64,000 bases of DNA. Source: Diploscapter coronatus (lineage: Eukaryota; Nematoda; Chromadorea; Rhabditida; Rhabditidae). The position numbers and the translations under genes are program-made. The number at the start of each line of letters is the position of its first letter. The stretch's first letter is position 1. Of the stretch, positions 11,778 through 31,446 are shown in pieces. The notes beneath the pieces are model-generated. The model was not told where the DNA came from. It did no database searches and worked only from the letters and a program-made list of their open reading frames with translations. The stretch lies in assembly GCA_964036155.1 (NCBI GenBank), contig OZ038422.1:15151201-15215200 (forward strand), read 5' to 3'.

Positions 11778-12429
11778 TCAACCCATGCACTTGACGAAGG
11801 CATCCGGATAGGTTTGGAAGACGTCCCCGTATTTTCTGAAATCAATGTTCTACACCACGTATTGAAATTTTAGGTACTTGAATTCTTGCATCTTGCAGTT
11901 GATGGCGACTCTTGTATTCTTCTGGTGCAGCTTGTTGCATCCATCGATCACTGGCCACATTCCTGGGTTGATCGCGTGCAACTTCTTCACGCAATCGTCC
12001 ATGAGCTGGGACAGATTTGCATAGTTTTCGGTTTTGAACTGAAAATTTCAAAAATCATTACTCTACAGAGATTTCGCAATATAATCCTACCTGATTTCTG
12101 ATTGGTTCCATCCAGGAGGGAATCGTGACCTTTGAATGGCGAGTTCCATGAGTACCGTGGTTCAGATGGTGATGAGTCGTGTGATTCTTTTGATGCTGCA
12201 GTTCATTGGCAGTGTGATTTGCCCGATGATGGTGTCTATGCTTCTGGTGATGCTGTTTTTTGTGATTATGGACTTTTGGAACAGAAGTTGTCGGAGTTGA
12301 ATGCTGCTCACTCGTGAAATCAGGATCGTTTGGAACTGGAGTCGTCAGATTGGAGTGATGGTGATGCGCATTGGCAAGGACGGAGATGAGTGGAAGAAAA
12401 ATTACTAGAATTAATGGGATTTGAGCCAT
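11778..12429 (-). CDS. Four-cysteine secreted protein with a histidine-rich insertion
   Basis: Three-exon model: 12429-12091, 12038-11878, 11835-11778, giving 185 residues. The signal peptide (MAQIPLILVIFLPLISVLANA) is followed by about 70 residues with over 20 histidines, mixed with Thr, Asn, Lys and Gln and including three N-x-T sequons. The family core then begins at IPSWMEPIRNQ. Exons 2 and 3 are exactly as long as in the neighbouring paralogue (161 and 58 nt), and the cysteines keep C-x17-C-x13-C-x21-C, ending KCMG. The histidine tract is absent from all three paralogues, so exon 1 alone was expanded. Such tracts often bind metal ions such as zinc or copper. That is inference. Confidence 0.72.
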
Positions 12430-12699
12430 TTCAAGTGATCTTGCTGACCAATAGAGCAGATAGAGAACATCTTTATATATCTTTATTCCTGACCCATGAT
12501 CGCATCACTCCAGGGAAAAGGAAGGGGTCAAGAGAGTGATGCGATATATCGATTTGTGAATGCATGGACATAATTTATAGCTCCACCAATAAACAACTAT
12601 AAGAAAACGCATGAATGACTAAGTATTCAAATAGTGAATTTATTGAAATGAAAATCACAACTTTTCAATTAGATACTGAGGTACATGCGTGAAAATAGA

Positions 12700-13157
12700 T
12701 CAGTGCATACACTTGACGAAGACATCCGGATACGTCGGAAAAGTCTTGCCATATTTTCTAAAATTTACGCTAATCCTTCTATTCTAACATATGAACATCA
12801 GATCACCTGAACATCTCCAGCTTGCAATCGATTTTCGCTTTCAGATCCTTCGAATGGATGATGTTGCAGCCCTGTATCACGGGGTACATGCCAAGGTGGA
12901 TCTTCTTGAGCTTTCTCACACAAGTGTCCATCTTCCTCGACAATCTCTCGTAGTTTTCTTGTTTGAACTAAAAATCCATTGAGATTAAATTATGAATCTT
13001 TGAGGGAATGTATAACCTGATATCTGATCGGCTCCATCCAAATCGGCAAGGTGTGGTTGACCTCTTGCGGAACATGATCCAAGAGATTTTTGTGATGTCC
13101 AGAAACGATGATAACAGAAACTATCAGGAATGCAAGAGCCGACAAAAAGCGGTTCAT
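12700..13157 (-). CDS. Four-cysteine secreted protein, tandem family member
   Basis: Three-exon model: 13157-13017, 12967-12807, 12757-12700, giving 119 residues. The signal peptide (MNRFLSALAFLIVSVIIVSG) is followed by LPIWMEPIRYQ at the end of exon 1 and the core FKQENYERLSRKMDTCVRKL. Cysteine spacing is C-x17-C-x13-C-x21-C and the C terminus is VFVKCMH. It is closest to the histidine-rich gene downstream, with identical exon 2 and 3 lengths, which indicates a recent tandem duplication. A TTTATT at 12639-12644 on the + strand is a likely poly(A) signal for this gene. The family resembles small nematode-specific secreted proteins, but I cannot assign it to a named domain. Confidence 0.72.
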
Positions 13158-13515
13158 TTTTGGATTAGTCTAGAGCAGAAGAAAGAAGTGTCAATAGTTT
13201 TTATGGATGTGCGACTACTCTGTTTGTCTAGTGGTCACATCGACGCTGACCGATGATTTTCACACGAATATTTGTGGAGGGATCAAATACTTGGGGGTAT
13301 TGATTGTTCTTTTGTCTAAATTCACAATGAATATTTTGGAGATCAGATATGAATAAAGACGAGGGTGGACGGAGGTTTCTCATGATTTCGTACGTGATCT
13401 GATTAATTTACAAGTCTCAAAATAAATCGTATTATTATGCTTGCTAAACTATTCAAATAAATATGAAGATGCAATAATCATAGCCCAGAATTGGGTCTTT
13501 TCAAAAATACAGTAG

Positions 13516-16500
13516 CTAAATCCTCAAATTAGCATCCGTAAATACTGACTCTCTGATGTGGGCTCTGGAATTCTGTCTTTCTTCTGTCGTAAACGAATTG
13601 TTTTGAAGTTGAGCAACGACAGTCGAGTTCAATCGCTTGCAGCGAACTTTGCATGAGATTTCTCGAACTTTCCTTCGATATGGCGAAATGAAGTAGAGGG
13701 AGACCATTGGTGATATGGCAGGTATGAGATCGACTGACATGAAGGTGAGATCTTCGAAGAAAGGGTGGTTGATTATCTAAATTGAGAAAGTTGTTGTCAA
13801 TAGTTTTGGAAAGCAATTTAGAAAATAAAATCTCTAAGCCGTGTAATAAAATGGAAGAACTTATGGTGAAAAATTCAATTTCTCATTTGTTCCCAATTTT
13901 GTGTGCTCAGGATGCTTTTGTTTTTGCTAGTGATTGCTTTTGGGTTACTTTCAAGGATAAGCTTTTCTTTGATTAATGATAAGTCCTGAATCTACCTGCA
14001 GGGACAGAATAGCATATGAAGCTACAGAAAAGATGTACAAAATAGGCATCGAGGCTTGGAATGTCAAGGCCATGAGCAATTCGGCGTGCATTCTCCTTGT
14101 AGAGGAAGAGTATTGTGCCTCAGTTACGATTTTCAGAATCTTGTATCTAAAAACAATGAAATTGACTTCAAAGGTTAGCCGATCTTTATCACTCATTCTC
14201 ACGCAGCTGTATTTATAACACGATTTCTCATATTTTGGCATTTGATAGATGTAAGAAATAACAATAAAAATGATTCAAAATTGCATGAAAATCGGCCGTC
14301 TATTCGTATACGATTCTTATGAATTCTAAAAAGCTTACCTAATATAGATCATAATAGGATACGTAGCCGGAACGCCAATACATACGACGAAAATAGAAAC
14401 AAGCACGCCGAAATTACGGTATATGTCTGCATGTCCGGAAATTGTCGCTCCGTCGACGTAATATTGTGGGAATCTAGTTACGAGCACCTTACGTAACAGG
14501 GAAGGATCATCAGATGAAATGGTCAGAGTGATCTGAAGCCATCGTAAATTATGGAAGCTTCATATTTAAAAAATCGAAGTCATAAATCAGCAATACACTT
14601 GTTTGTATGAAAATGAATGTCGTTGGTGATGGAGTATTTTGTTGCGTTCGTTTGAAAATAGCTCTGTTCCAAATTTACGATTGTGGATTTGCGAATCGTT
14701 AGCAGAATATTTATGGGAAATGTAAAGTAAGTCTCACGAATGATATGATTGATGGTATCGAAAATATGAGCATGATCCTGATTGACTCTCGCTTTGTTAG
14801 AGCTTTACTGAATTTTCGAAATTAATGTGGTTATCTGAAAATAGTTTACCTAAACAGTACATAATACCTGTAGAGAAATGATAATAGTAATGATAGTGCG
14901 GAATGGGTTATGAGATGAATCAGCACCATATATCCTTCGTAGCAAGCCTGAAAATTTAAAAACTATTTAATAATAGAAAAGAAACTTAAGAATCGTAATA
15001 TCGATGCATATTGGAAATAGAATCTCCCTTATATTTTCTCCCATATCAATTTCACATGCTTCGAAACTATGTTACTACTTTTCCAGTTTGCATAATTATT
15101 TGCATTTCTTCCCTAATTTTACGATTCAATCATTTCATTCGTACAGTTTAGCCCTAGTGCACATTCTATCGATATTACAACTCTCCACATTATTGACCCA
15201 AATCTTGTGCAGATTGGGAATTTCTTATCAACGTTTCAGCATTGTCAAATAGTCAGAGACAAAGCACTTACTACGCTTCCAAAGAATTGGCACAAACCAT
15301 ATGACATGTAAACCAGGCTACGATATGGCACCGGGATATGCCTAAATTTTTAATGCTTTATTGAGTGTTCTTTGTATGAGAATCGTTATTGTTGTTCTTT
15401 GGTATTGAAGATTCGCTTTGTGGGCAAAAATTAAATTTAGCAAATTGTCGATGTTGATCCTAATTTCTTGCAAATTAAAGTTAATTGCACAAAGATTATT
15501 TTTATTGTAGGTAATCCAATTCACGTGAATAACTAGTTTTTGGAATAAACTTCAATCACACCAATTTGATGATATTATGTTAATTTTCACGATAAGAAAT
15601 ATAATCGCAATGTTGTCTTATTCAATTATCACGAGAAATAATGAAATTTGCAAGTCTGCATACTTGTATGTTTTCATAAAGCAACACTTTTTGATCAATG
15701 AAACTTTACTATATTTTTATTTCTGCAGTGAAAATGAATTAGCTATATTTTGAACTTTAACGGCAATCTAACCTTTGAATTACAAATATCGAGAAAAAGC
15801 TAATAGCCAATTCGGTGACACAGTTGTTGATCAAGAATAGTCTAAATTGGTGAATAATTTCGATTTTTGATTATTTTTTTTATAGTGAAGTGACTCTTTC
15901 GGTTCAAAATACAGGGAATTATGGATCAAATATTTAGTCTGGTTTTGGTAGGCAAAATGTCCTTTTGTTATAAAAAATTTTTAACGAAGATGAACTTCTG
16001 TACAGTTTGAATAGTTCTCATAAAATTAAAAGTTTATGAGGTGTCGCGAACTGCGACCTTTGTTTTTCTATTTCTTAGAAAATCCACATTTTTCTATGTT
16101 CCCAGTTTAAATCTATCCCCGATACAAGAAAATGGTTTTCTTCTCTCTTTGCTCTCACCTTTGCCTGAAGATACAGGCAGCATTCCTTGCTGCTTACCAC
16201 AATTCAACGAATTCACCTTTTATTTATGATTTTCACATTTTTCACTTTTAATGGCTTAATTACCCAAGTTTGAGATAATAAAGTGGAACTTCTACGCACC
16301 AATCTATTTCAACTATCTGACTTTCGCAACGCTTGATCTACCACCCACCCACACGATTTACTATCTCACCATTTTCATGAGGAAAAGTTTGAATTGAATC
16401 ATTAAATCATCAAAAACCTTCTCACTTGTAGACATTCATCGCTGGCGGTGAGTGTTTGATGATAATATAAAGAAGGAACGAATTGAATGTTACCCCAATC

Positions 16501-17171
16501 GTGTCCACAATTATGTGGAAAATTATTGTGGCTAAATCGAAGGGACTGATCAGATCAACTACCTAAAACGTAAATGATTGTTTCAACTTAATTGGGTTAA
16601 GCTGACTTTACATAGTTTTTATGGCTACTTCAAGCTATTCTCTAGTTATTACTCGTCGCTAATTTTTATTTCTTGCTCCAAAACTCTTCAAAAATCATCA
16701 TATAAATGTAATTTTAATCTTTTGACTTTTTAAAATAATGAGCACCTGTTTCAAAACTCTTTTTCATAATACCTTAAGAACATTAAGCAGTAGTTTATGA
16801 GTCTTCTTACAAAAATTTGAAGTCTGTTAAACTTTTAGGTAAAATAGTAGCGTTGATGAGGACGAAATTGGTGAACTTTATCAGAACCCATCCTCAAGCC
16901 ACTCTATGATGCTCTTAGAGTTCTCAGCGAAACTTGTGCCTATCCGAGTTGATCCGGACGGATGTCGACAGTTTGGCCCGAGTCAATCGGCAATTCAACG
17001 CTGGCGATCCGCCTGGATCGGCTCGGATAGGCACACTTTTCGCTGAGTTGTCAAAAAGTTGTTTTCGCTTTGAAATTCCTTACCAACCTCGAGCAGTGGT
17101 TTGTGAAACGATTCAGCAGTTTCGTTTGGGTTGAAGTCGGAAATATTCAATTCGTGCAATAACTCGTCCAT
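13516..17171 (-). CDS. Seven-transmembrane chemoreceptor, Srd/Str superfamily (Srd-like)
   Basis: Eight-exon model: 17171-17088, 16562-16426, 15341-15272, 14947-14868, 14807-14738, 14532-14339, 14146-13996, 13776-13516, giving 348 residues, a normal length for this family. Exon 2 carries TM1 (FNSFLLYIIIKHSP). Exons 3-4 carry YMSYGLCQFFG and the ACYEGYM start of TM3, ending FLYR. Exon 7 has RRMHAELLMALTFQ, the loop-3 to TM6 signature. Exon 8 has ISPMVSLYFISPYRRK, the TM7 and helix-8 signature. The short N terminus has two N-glycosylation sequons (NIS, NET). The start is uncertain, because an in-frame ATG at 17231 is also possible. The exon 1 donor is the non-consensus GTTGGT. Family members are chemosensory GPCRs. 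The ligand is unknown. Confidence 0.85.
16923..17047. repeat. Short inverted repeat inside the chemoreceptor intron 1
   Basis: The left arm begins CTCAGCGAAACTTGTGCCTA and the right arm ends TAGGCACACTTTTCGCTGAG. The arms are about 35 bp, imperfectly complementary over the shared CTCAGCGAAA and GTGCCTATCCGAG segments, and flank a spacer that is noticeably more GC-rich than the surrounding intron. I see no clear target-site duplication. It could be a miniature foldback element or a structured RNA. Confidence 0.7.
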
Positions 17172-17231
17172 AATCAGCTGGTTGTAGGTCTTTTCAGACG
17201 AGAGGCGATCATTAGTGAAACTCTTGTGCAT

Positions 17232-18981
17232 TAGAAAAGCTAAATAGGCGAGACGACTGAAGGATATGATTAGATTAGAAAATGAAAGTCAATAATAAAA
17301 AGAAATGAGAACATATGAGCCTAGACTAGAACTACTTTATAGTGATTTTTTGAAGTTTAACTTGGAAGAAAATTCGGATATCAAATTATCAAAACTTCTG
17401 AGAAAGCTATCTGAAATTTTCCTTATCGTATGCAATCCGGGGTTCATGTATGTGAACTTGATTCTCTTACCTTAACTACAAAACGTTTATTTTGCGTAAA
17501 CTTCCATTCTTATGCCATAAAGCAAGCGTGTCACTGTAACATTTCTCCATTTATGTCTTGGATAATTTGTATTTCTGGGAACTGGCGAGAAATGTGATCG
17601 TCGGTTAGTCTAACAAGTTGCATGGAGACTCAACTATATTAAGGCATTCTTTCGCATAATAAACATCTGTTCAGAATGAAGCTCAGAAAAGTACACTACA
17701 GATTCTTTTTACTGAATACTGAAATAAACAATTTAGCTACGTCTATAAAATAATAAGCTACTCAATTTGAAGAAATGATTTTCAAAAATTCTTTTGAGGA
17801 ACAGGAATTCGAATTTTACTCAAAAAAAGAATTTTGACTAAAATTTAGGTTACAGACTGATACTTTCCATTTTTTAACAATTTTTATAGTTAATTCAAAA
17901 GCGTTTGCAGAACGTTTATTTTTTTTTGAACTTTTAAAGGGCAAGTTCAGGCTTACGATCTTATTTGAAAGAATGAATGATAAACTTATCTTCATTTTGA
18001 CATAAAAATTACGATGCTGTAAGAAATTACATAGAATCCATAATAATTTCAACTATCGTAACCTAATATCATTTTAAGATTCCACAGTGAATATTTTTAG
18101 AAATTTTGATAACCATAGACATTAAATCGTTCATCCATCAATAAAAATGAAAGTAATTCAAATTTATTCACAAAATAAATCTCACTGGAATGCACGAAAT
18201 GTACCGAACGAAAATGGCAAGACAATGAAAAAGTATATATGTAAGATGCAAAATTAATCAAAAGAATTCAATATGAGCTAAAATTTTAACCAACAAATAT
18301 AGACTTTTGATTCCATAAAGGACATAGATTTGAAAAAAAAATTGAACTCATACGAAGAGAATAAAAAATTTTAGGTTCAATTTTGAGAAATTCATGATTA
18401 TCATGTATTTTGAACCTTTTCACAATTCAAACATCCATATGAAAAGATGCAAAATAAAGACAAACAAAACGGAATCTTTATCAGAGTGATTAACAATTAC
18501 GGAATTTCAATGATTTAGAAATAGAATATCAGACGAAAGTTGCAAGTTTTCAGGGTAATAGAAAATTAGCAAGGCACGAATCAATAAATCGAATGAAATG
18601 CAATGGGTTTCGTTGAAATGCAAATTTTGATAAATTTGACTCGAATAAATAACAATTTCAAATGAAGAAATACAGTTTCAATGAAAGAAGAGTCACAATT
18701 TCTTAAAAGCAACTGGGTTACCAAACCGAAGAACAATTTCAAATAAACTAAAAAAACTGGATATCATTGCGAAATAGTAAAAAATTTCGAGTCAATAAAG
18801 TTTTAAAGTCACTATGTAAAAATTATGAAACACTACCGCGTTGACTATCTACTAATTAAGCATCGATACAATGACTAGATTGATGAAATGCGTTTTTGAT
18901 CTTGAAATTTGAAAGTAATCATTTCGAAATTTCGTTTTACCGGTTTTTATAGAATGAAGTAAGTAGAATTTTGTGGAATAA
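17232..18981. other. Intergenic and 3'-flanking sequence, no gene seen
   Basis: About 1.7 kb of very AT-rich sequence between the chemoreceptor start and the rnt-1 stop codon, with both genes on the - strand. It should contain the rnt-1 3' UTR and the chemoreceptor promoter. No coding exon is evident. Confidence 0.4.
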
Positions 18982-25770
<6,789 letters not shown>

Positions 25771-26262
25771 TTTGTCCAACTATTTATAGAATTCTGAAAT
25801 TTTTAAAATTACCGTAATCTTTTCTGCAAGTTAGGAACAATATTCGAATAAATCAAGTAATAAGAACGGATGTTCGAAGAATGGTTCGGGATGCTCAAGA
25901 AATCTAAAAGTAGGATGTATCTTGCAAAAGAAGAGGTTCCAAAACTGTAAACAGAATTCAACTCCGCTTCTTATGGAAGAAAAATGAAGCTTTGCTTGTC
26001 CTCTTCCTATCGCATACGAATTTGAATGTCGAACGAAACTCATAACTCTGGTGGTTGGTGAGAGATGATACGACAGCCTTAGCAATGCCTTAGCGGTTTT
26101 TGCGGGTAAACGCCGAGGGGACAAGGACGAAAGACTTAACCAGCGCACTGATATAGTGATAGTGAGCCAGTGATAAGCTTGCGAGAAAGAAAGAGACGCG
26201 CATAAAATTAGCAAGCAAAAACTAACGCAGTCCGCTGCCTCAAGTCGCTTATCGCAAGGCTA

Positions 26263-26556
26263 ATGAAAACCGAAAACTCTGCCGTTTTTGAAGCGTTCAG
26301 ACTTTACACAGATTACGTATTCAGCAGAAATCATGTGGCAATGGGAGATACTAAGAAGAAGAAGAAAAAGAATGGTTTTGGGCATGCGTTTAAAAATTAT
26401 AAGTCTTCTAAAATCATTACTGATATCGCTGAGATGAAGAAGTTCGCAAACAAGGGTGGAAAATCAAATGATGTGATTTCTAAACAATTAATATCTATTT
26501 TTGAGAATTCACGACAATTTGGGATGCCCCAATATGTGAACCTATTCCTGAACTAA
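26263..26556 (+). CDS. Hypothetical open reading frame, doubtful
   Basis: A single-exon ORF of 97 codons starting ATG AAA ACC. The product is basic, with a run of six lysines (DTKKKKKKNGFGHAF) and no signal peptide or recognised domain. It lies 0.5 kb upstream of the rnt-1 start on the opposite strand. The following kilobase is gene-poor and has no clear continuing exon. It may be a chance ORF or the remnant of a gene. Confidence 0.2.
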   Translation: MKTENSAVFEAFRLYTDYVFSRNHVAMGDTKKKKKKNGFGHAFKNYKSSKIITDIAEMKKFANKGGKSNDVISKQLISIFENSRQFGMPQYVNLFLN

Positions 26557-29500
26557 ATTGCAAAAAGTCCCAATTTATAATTCGGAAACAATTTCGCAAA
26601 CTTTTCTTGTCAGGCGATTTTTGCAAAGCTTACTAAAAGCATTGAAGACTTCAAATGTATTGTAGTACTTGAGATTTGCTGGTTCGAAAACAAGAATTAC
26701 TTAAGAATATGAATGTATCAGACTACAAAAATTGTGGCGAATTGGGAAGGCTTATTGAAACTAGTCAATGCAAATCCGTACTCCGGAATGGAAAATGATA
26801 GCGCTAAGCCTGAAAATATCCGTCTTACAGAGTTGTTCCTGATAGAGAGCCACATTAGCGATAAAATGATTAACGATTAGATCGAAATGCCTTCAACATC
26901 CTCATTTTTGCTACTCAAGGATGTAGTGCCCCAATAAGTCATACTCATCGCAAGTGGAAATTCCTACTAAATGCTTTCGAGGCTTAAAGTTAGGTATTTT
27001 CATTCGTCAACTTGAAATACAACTTCCCACTAATCACGCATCATCGCTTTATCAGTGCAAAGTTATGGATGACAATTCAAAGTTTGACTTTTAATACAAG
27101 CTCAAAAGAAAACCGCACCCAATTTCTGGTCAGTTAGTTGGGGGTGTAAGGTATTCCAAAAATAAAACCTATGATGCTATCATAAAGTTGAGAAGTGATG
27201 TCAATCGCCTGACGCTTCATATCTAAAACTGAAGATTGAAAAAATAATAAAACTTTATCAGGGTTAGATTTTAGGGCATTCAATAATTTCTTTAGATCAA
27301 AACTGAGCATGCCTTTATTCTTACATTTCAGATAAATGCGAGTAAAATTGCGCATTTGAATTCAATGGAACTAATATTGAAAATCGAAAAGTTAGCGAGC
27401 TAATTTAGTCTAGTGCTAACTTGATTAGGAATTTAGTAAAAAGTTATTCTTGACATTTTACAGAACTTTCCAGAATAGTTTTTGAGCTACTTGACCGCGA
27501 CTTATACGAAATTTATTCCAGAATTAGGTCATGAAATACTGTTTTAGATAGTTGAAACTAATGTGATTTTAAATTATCTTCAAATATCACCTGATGGATT
27601 TAAAAAGCAAAGTATGCACAAATCTCAGAGATTTTTTTTTCCAAATTCTAGGAATGTGTTGATGAAAAACTCGTTGGATAACATCAAGAAAAATGAAAAT
27701 TATGCGAAACAACAAAAACAAAAACGCTACATCAGAAATGAATATTTTTGCTCAAGTTTGTGAAGATACAGTATCAAATTGAAGTCGTATTTTGGAAACT
27801 AGTCTTAGAGGAAGGGTCAAAACCACATGCTAAAGCTAAATAAAGATCAAGCACGATCTTTATCATTCAACGCAAGTTATAAGAATTCTCAGCAGTCTTA
27901 GGCAGGTTTTGGTGTAAGCGAAAAATTATAGGGGAAATAATCCACAAAATAAATTTTCCCTATAGTAATGGATTCATGAAAAAAGATATTCAACATAACT
28001 TTAACGATCATTTTGGCTTATGAAAATCCTCAAGAAGAATCTAGTTCGAGTTTGCCTAGGCTTGATTGGTTATCCGACAAACAGGTATCTCCAGGTTTAC
28101 CCTTTCTGGAAATCATGAAAAATGAGATTTACTCATGCTGAAGCCTCACGACCATGATATCTTCAACAAATTATGTGAGTTTTTTCGACAACCTATCTTT
28201 TCTAATAAGATTTCTCGCAGCTTGCTCTAACGATGTGCGAGTGGCGGAATGAAAAATGGGGACTAATTATCTGCCAGGTTTTGCGGGGTAAAAGGTTGAA
28301 AGGAGATGCCGACGCCGAAAGACCTGATGAAGAATTAACGAGCTGCTGGCTGGCGGAAGGGGATTTTGTCTTCTTCGAGCATACGATGGATTGATGATAT
28401 AAAATTTCTCCATCACATCAGGAAAAGATGCGAAACTGGGGGAAATAGCGGGGTGATAATGTGATAAAATGGCGATAAAAGATCTGGTCTGGTGGGCAAT
28501 CCGTTTTGCGGCCCCAGGCACAGGACGAGAAGGATGGGTGAATGGGGCAAGCGGAGAGCATTTGCGGTACCGAGTGATGGATGGTAGAACAAGAGGCCCA
28601 TCAGTTAGCCAAGTCAGACCGAGAGAAATGCACGGAATGATCGAATAGCGAGAGTTTATATCCGATAGAGACGAGATGCAAAGCAACGCTGTTATGATGA
28701 ATATTACAAACAACCTCCGACGAAAAGTGACAAGGATGTAACAATCAGATTTGTGATTTGCAAACATCGCTCTTTGCATAAGGACTAAAGTACTACTGTA
28801 GTTTGTGAAAATTGTGGTGAAAATATTTAAAAAAAAAAATTTTTTTTTTAATGAAACATACTGTAGCAAAAGTAAATTGCGCAGTTGAATGACGAGTTTG
28901 ATTTGACAAATAAGATGAAAAAGTCAGTCAAAATGGAGCAAAAACTCTCGCGATTTCATAACTCTTAAAATCTCGTAGTCGAAAAATGGATGATTTTCAA
29001 ATTTCATTTGTCGACGAATTCAGAGAAATCGAAATTGAAGCGCTGGATTTTCTTGATTCAAGTCGGACATTGCGGGTGTCAACAGGACCCACATACAAAA
29101 AGGATCTGATCAGATTCTCCAAGACAAGATATGGAAATTGAGAGGGACTGTGGTGCGGTGGAGTGCAAAGAATTAGAAAATAATGAAATAGCAAGGGTAA
29201 TTTGAGATTTATAGATTTTTACTTGCGGAAACACAATGTTCTAAAGAAACAGAAAACCGAGAAATAGTATGTAAATTTGTGAGACCTAGAAATTTATATC
29301 TGGAAAAATAGTATGGTTGAAGAAAAAGAGGAAACAGATAGGTGGTTTGAGGGAAGCGATGTCGATATGGGCCCGATGAGGGTAAAACAAAGGAGCGTAG
29401 ATGAGATCGTGGGGTACGATAAGCATCGATGAGAAATAGCAGAAGAATTTGAGTGAGCGAAAAGAGACAGGAATGAGGGAAAAGTTTTGACGACGGCGAA

Positions 29501-31446
29501 CATGGAAAATGTAGAAAAACGAGGAGAATTGACAGCCGCGAAAACCCAAAGTTACGCTTATTACTAATTGTGAGACAGATAGATGTTTCGAAAAAACAAG
29601 GGTAGGTCTTCCAAGCATATTGACAAAAAATTAAGATTTGAAATAATAAAAATAGGTCAAAGCGAATTTTCAGTCAAATTAAAATGATATAGAGAGTACT
29701 TCTTTGGATCAAACTGACTCAAGTGTTACTTAAATCTGTATGAAAATTAAAGAAAAAACATGCAGTTGAATTATGATGAGAATTCCGACCTATATTTAGT
29801 AATCACGGTTATGCAAGAAGGAAAAATCTTCATGGATTTTCATGTTTTCTCCAAAATTTATACGATTTTTTGAAAATGGTATCAATGTTCTGGAGAACTC
29901 AAGGAGAAATAAATCATCGGTATTTTGAACTATTTTGTGCATGCATATTACAAACAAAATGTAGCTAATTTGATAAAACGTGCGACTAAAAATCACATAA
30001 CTTAAATTCAAATCGGCTTTCTCTCGGCTTTGTTATTATTCATGAAAACGGATCTGGGCATGCGGTGAAAAGATTTGCGTACAAATACAAAAGGCTTAGT
30101 CCTTTGAGATTTTTCGAACGCTAACTTAGAAGAATTCTAGTGAACTTTCATGTACATGCATTATTAGAAAATTAAGATATTTAAAAATACTTTCGCTTTC
30201 TTGTTATAGAAGAAGATTTGTGCTCGAAAATGCATTTTAGATGATGGATGCCACAAATTTAGTGCAAGAATGGACAATTTTCGAAGAAAAACATGCCATC
30301 ATGATTGGTACAACTTGGTACGCTTGAGGGTAAAAAAGAAGATTTTGATTTATGGAAATAATATTTTTAAGTGGAAATGTTGATCATCGAATTAGATAAC
30401 TGGCTGAATATCCTCAATCGGAATGTGGATAATGGAAATATATGCTCAAAATTTTGAAATCAACATGGAATTGTTCTAATTTCTAAAATGTCTACATGAA
30501 TGTGATACACATTGTTCAGCTTTTGAAAACCTAGGTTTCGTATAATACTGTGATCTATGGATAAAGATTTTGAGGTAAAATGTGAGCCAATGAATCTAAG
30601 CTTCAGCTTTCTGCTAGACTTGCGGTCGGTTCAAAGGTATGTTCTCCTCAATCTAGCAGGAGTAATGTGCAAAACGATGTCTAATGGTTGTGAGGCAATT
30701 GAAAAAGCTCGGGGGTGGTTGTTCAAAATCGAGTGAATTTGATGAAGTTCGAAAAGATATGAGATAGGTAAAGAATTTACCACTAACACAATTTTATCAT
30801 GTAACAAGTGAAGTTCAGCTTTAGCAAACTTTGACATCCTATTACAAGAGTAATTGACCGAAAATTTAGTTGCGAGTATTTTCTCTTCACATTTGAGTAT
30901 AATTAATTCAAAAATGAGTACTTTCCTTCTAAAGCAGGACAAATAAGAACAACAGAACAATGGCCCTTGTTGAGACGTAAGTACTCGCAGCTAGAAATTA
31001 TCCACAGGCAATAATTGCGATTAGAAGCTTACTCGGTTGTATGTAATACTTACGCGTTTGTGGAGTAAATGCGTGGGCATAGGATATTTGACCGCTTTCA
31101 TCTAGTTTCCACCTTCAACTCAAATAGTGATGAGATTGTTGATAAAAAAAAAAGAGGAAGTGATAAGAGGCGTTAACCGCTGATTACCTGGAACAAGGCG
31201 GAAATAAATGGTGGAGAGATTGTTCTTTTTTCTTTATCAATTGGCGTTTTATCCTATTTGATTCTCGTTTCGAGTCTTCTCCTTCAGTCGGGTTTATCGC
31301 CTTGGGGCACATACCAAACCAGCCACAGCAGTGAAGGCAGTGGGAGGGGCCTCTGCCTTGGTTGTTGGCTGACAGAATGATTGGTGAGCACCAACTCGCG
31401 GTGATAAAGTGGGAATGGAGAAATGATTAGAGAAGAAATGCTTTGG

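Noticed and set aside
28267..28869. 200-codon - strand ORF in the rnt-1/Notch intergenic region
   Set aside because: Ser/Pro/Leu-rich product from purine-rich DNA, with overlapping alternative frames and no recognisable motif. It reads through the GAAATAG motif region.
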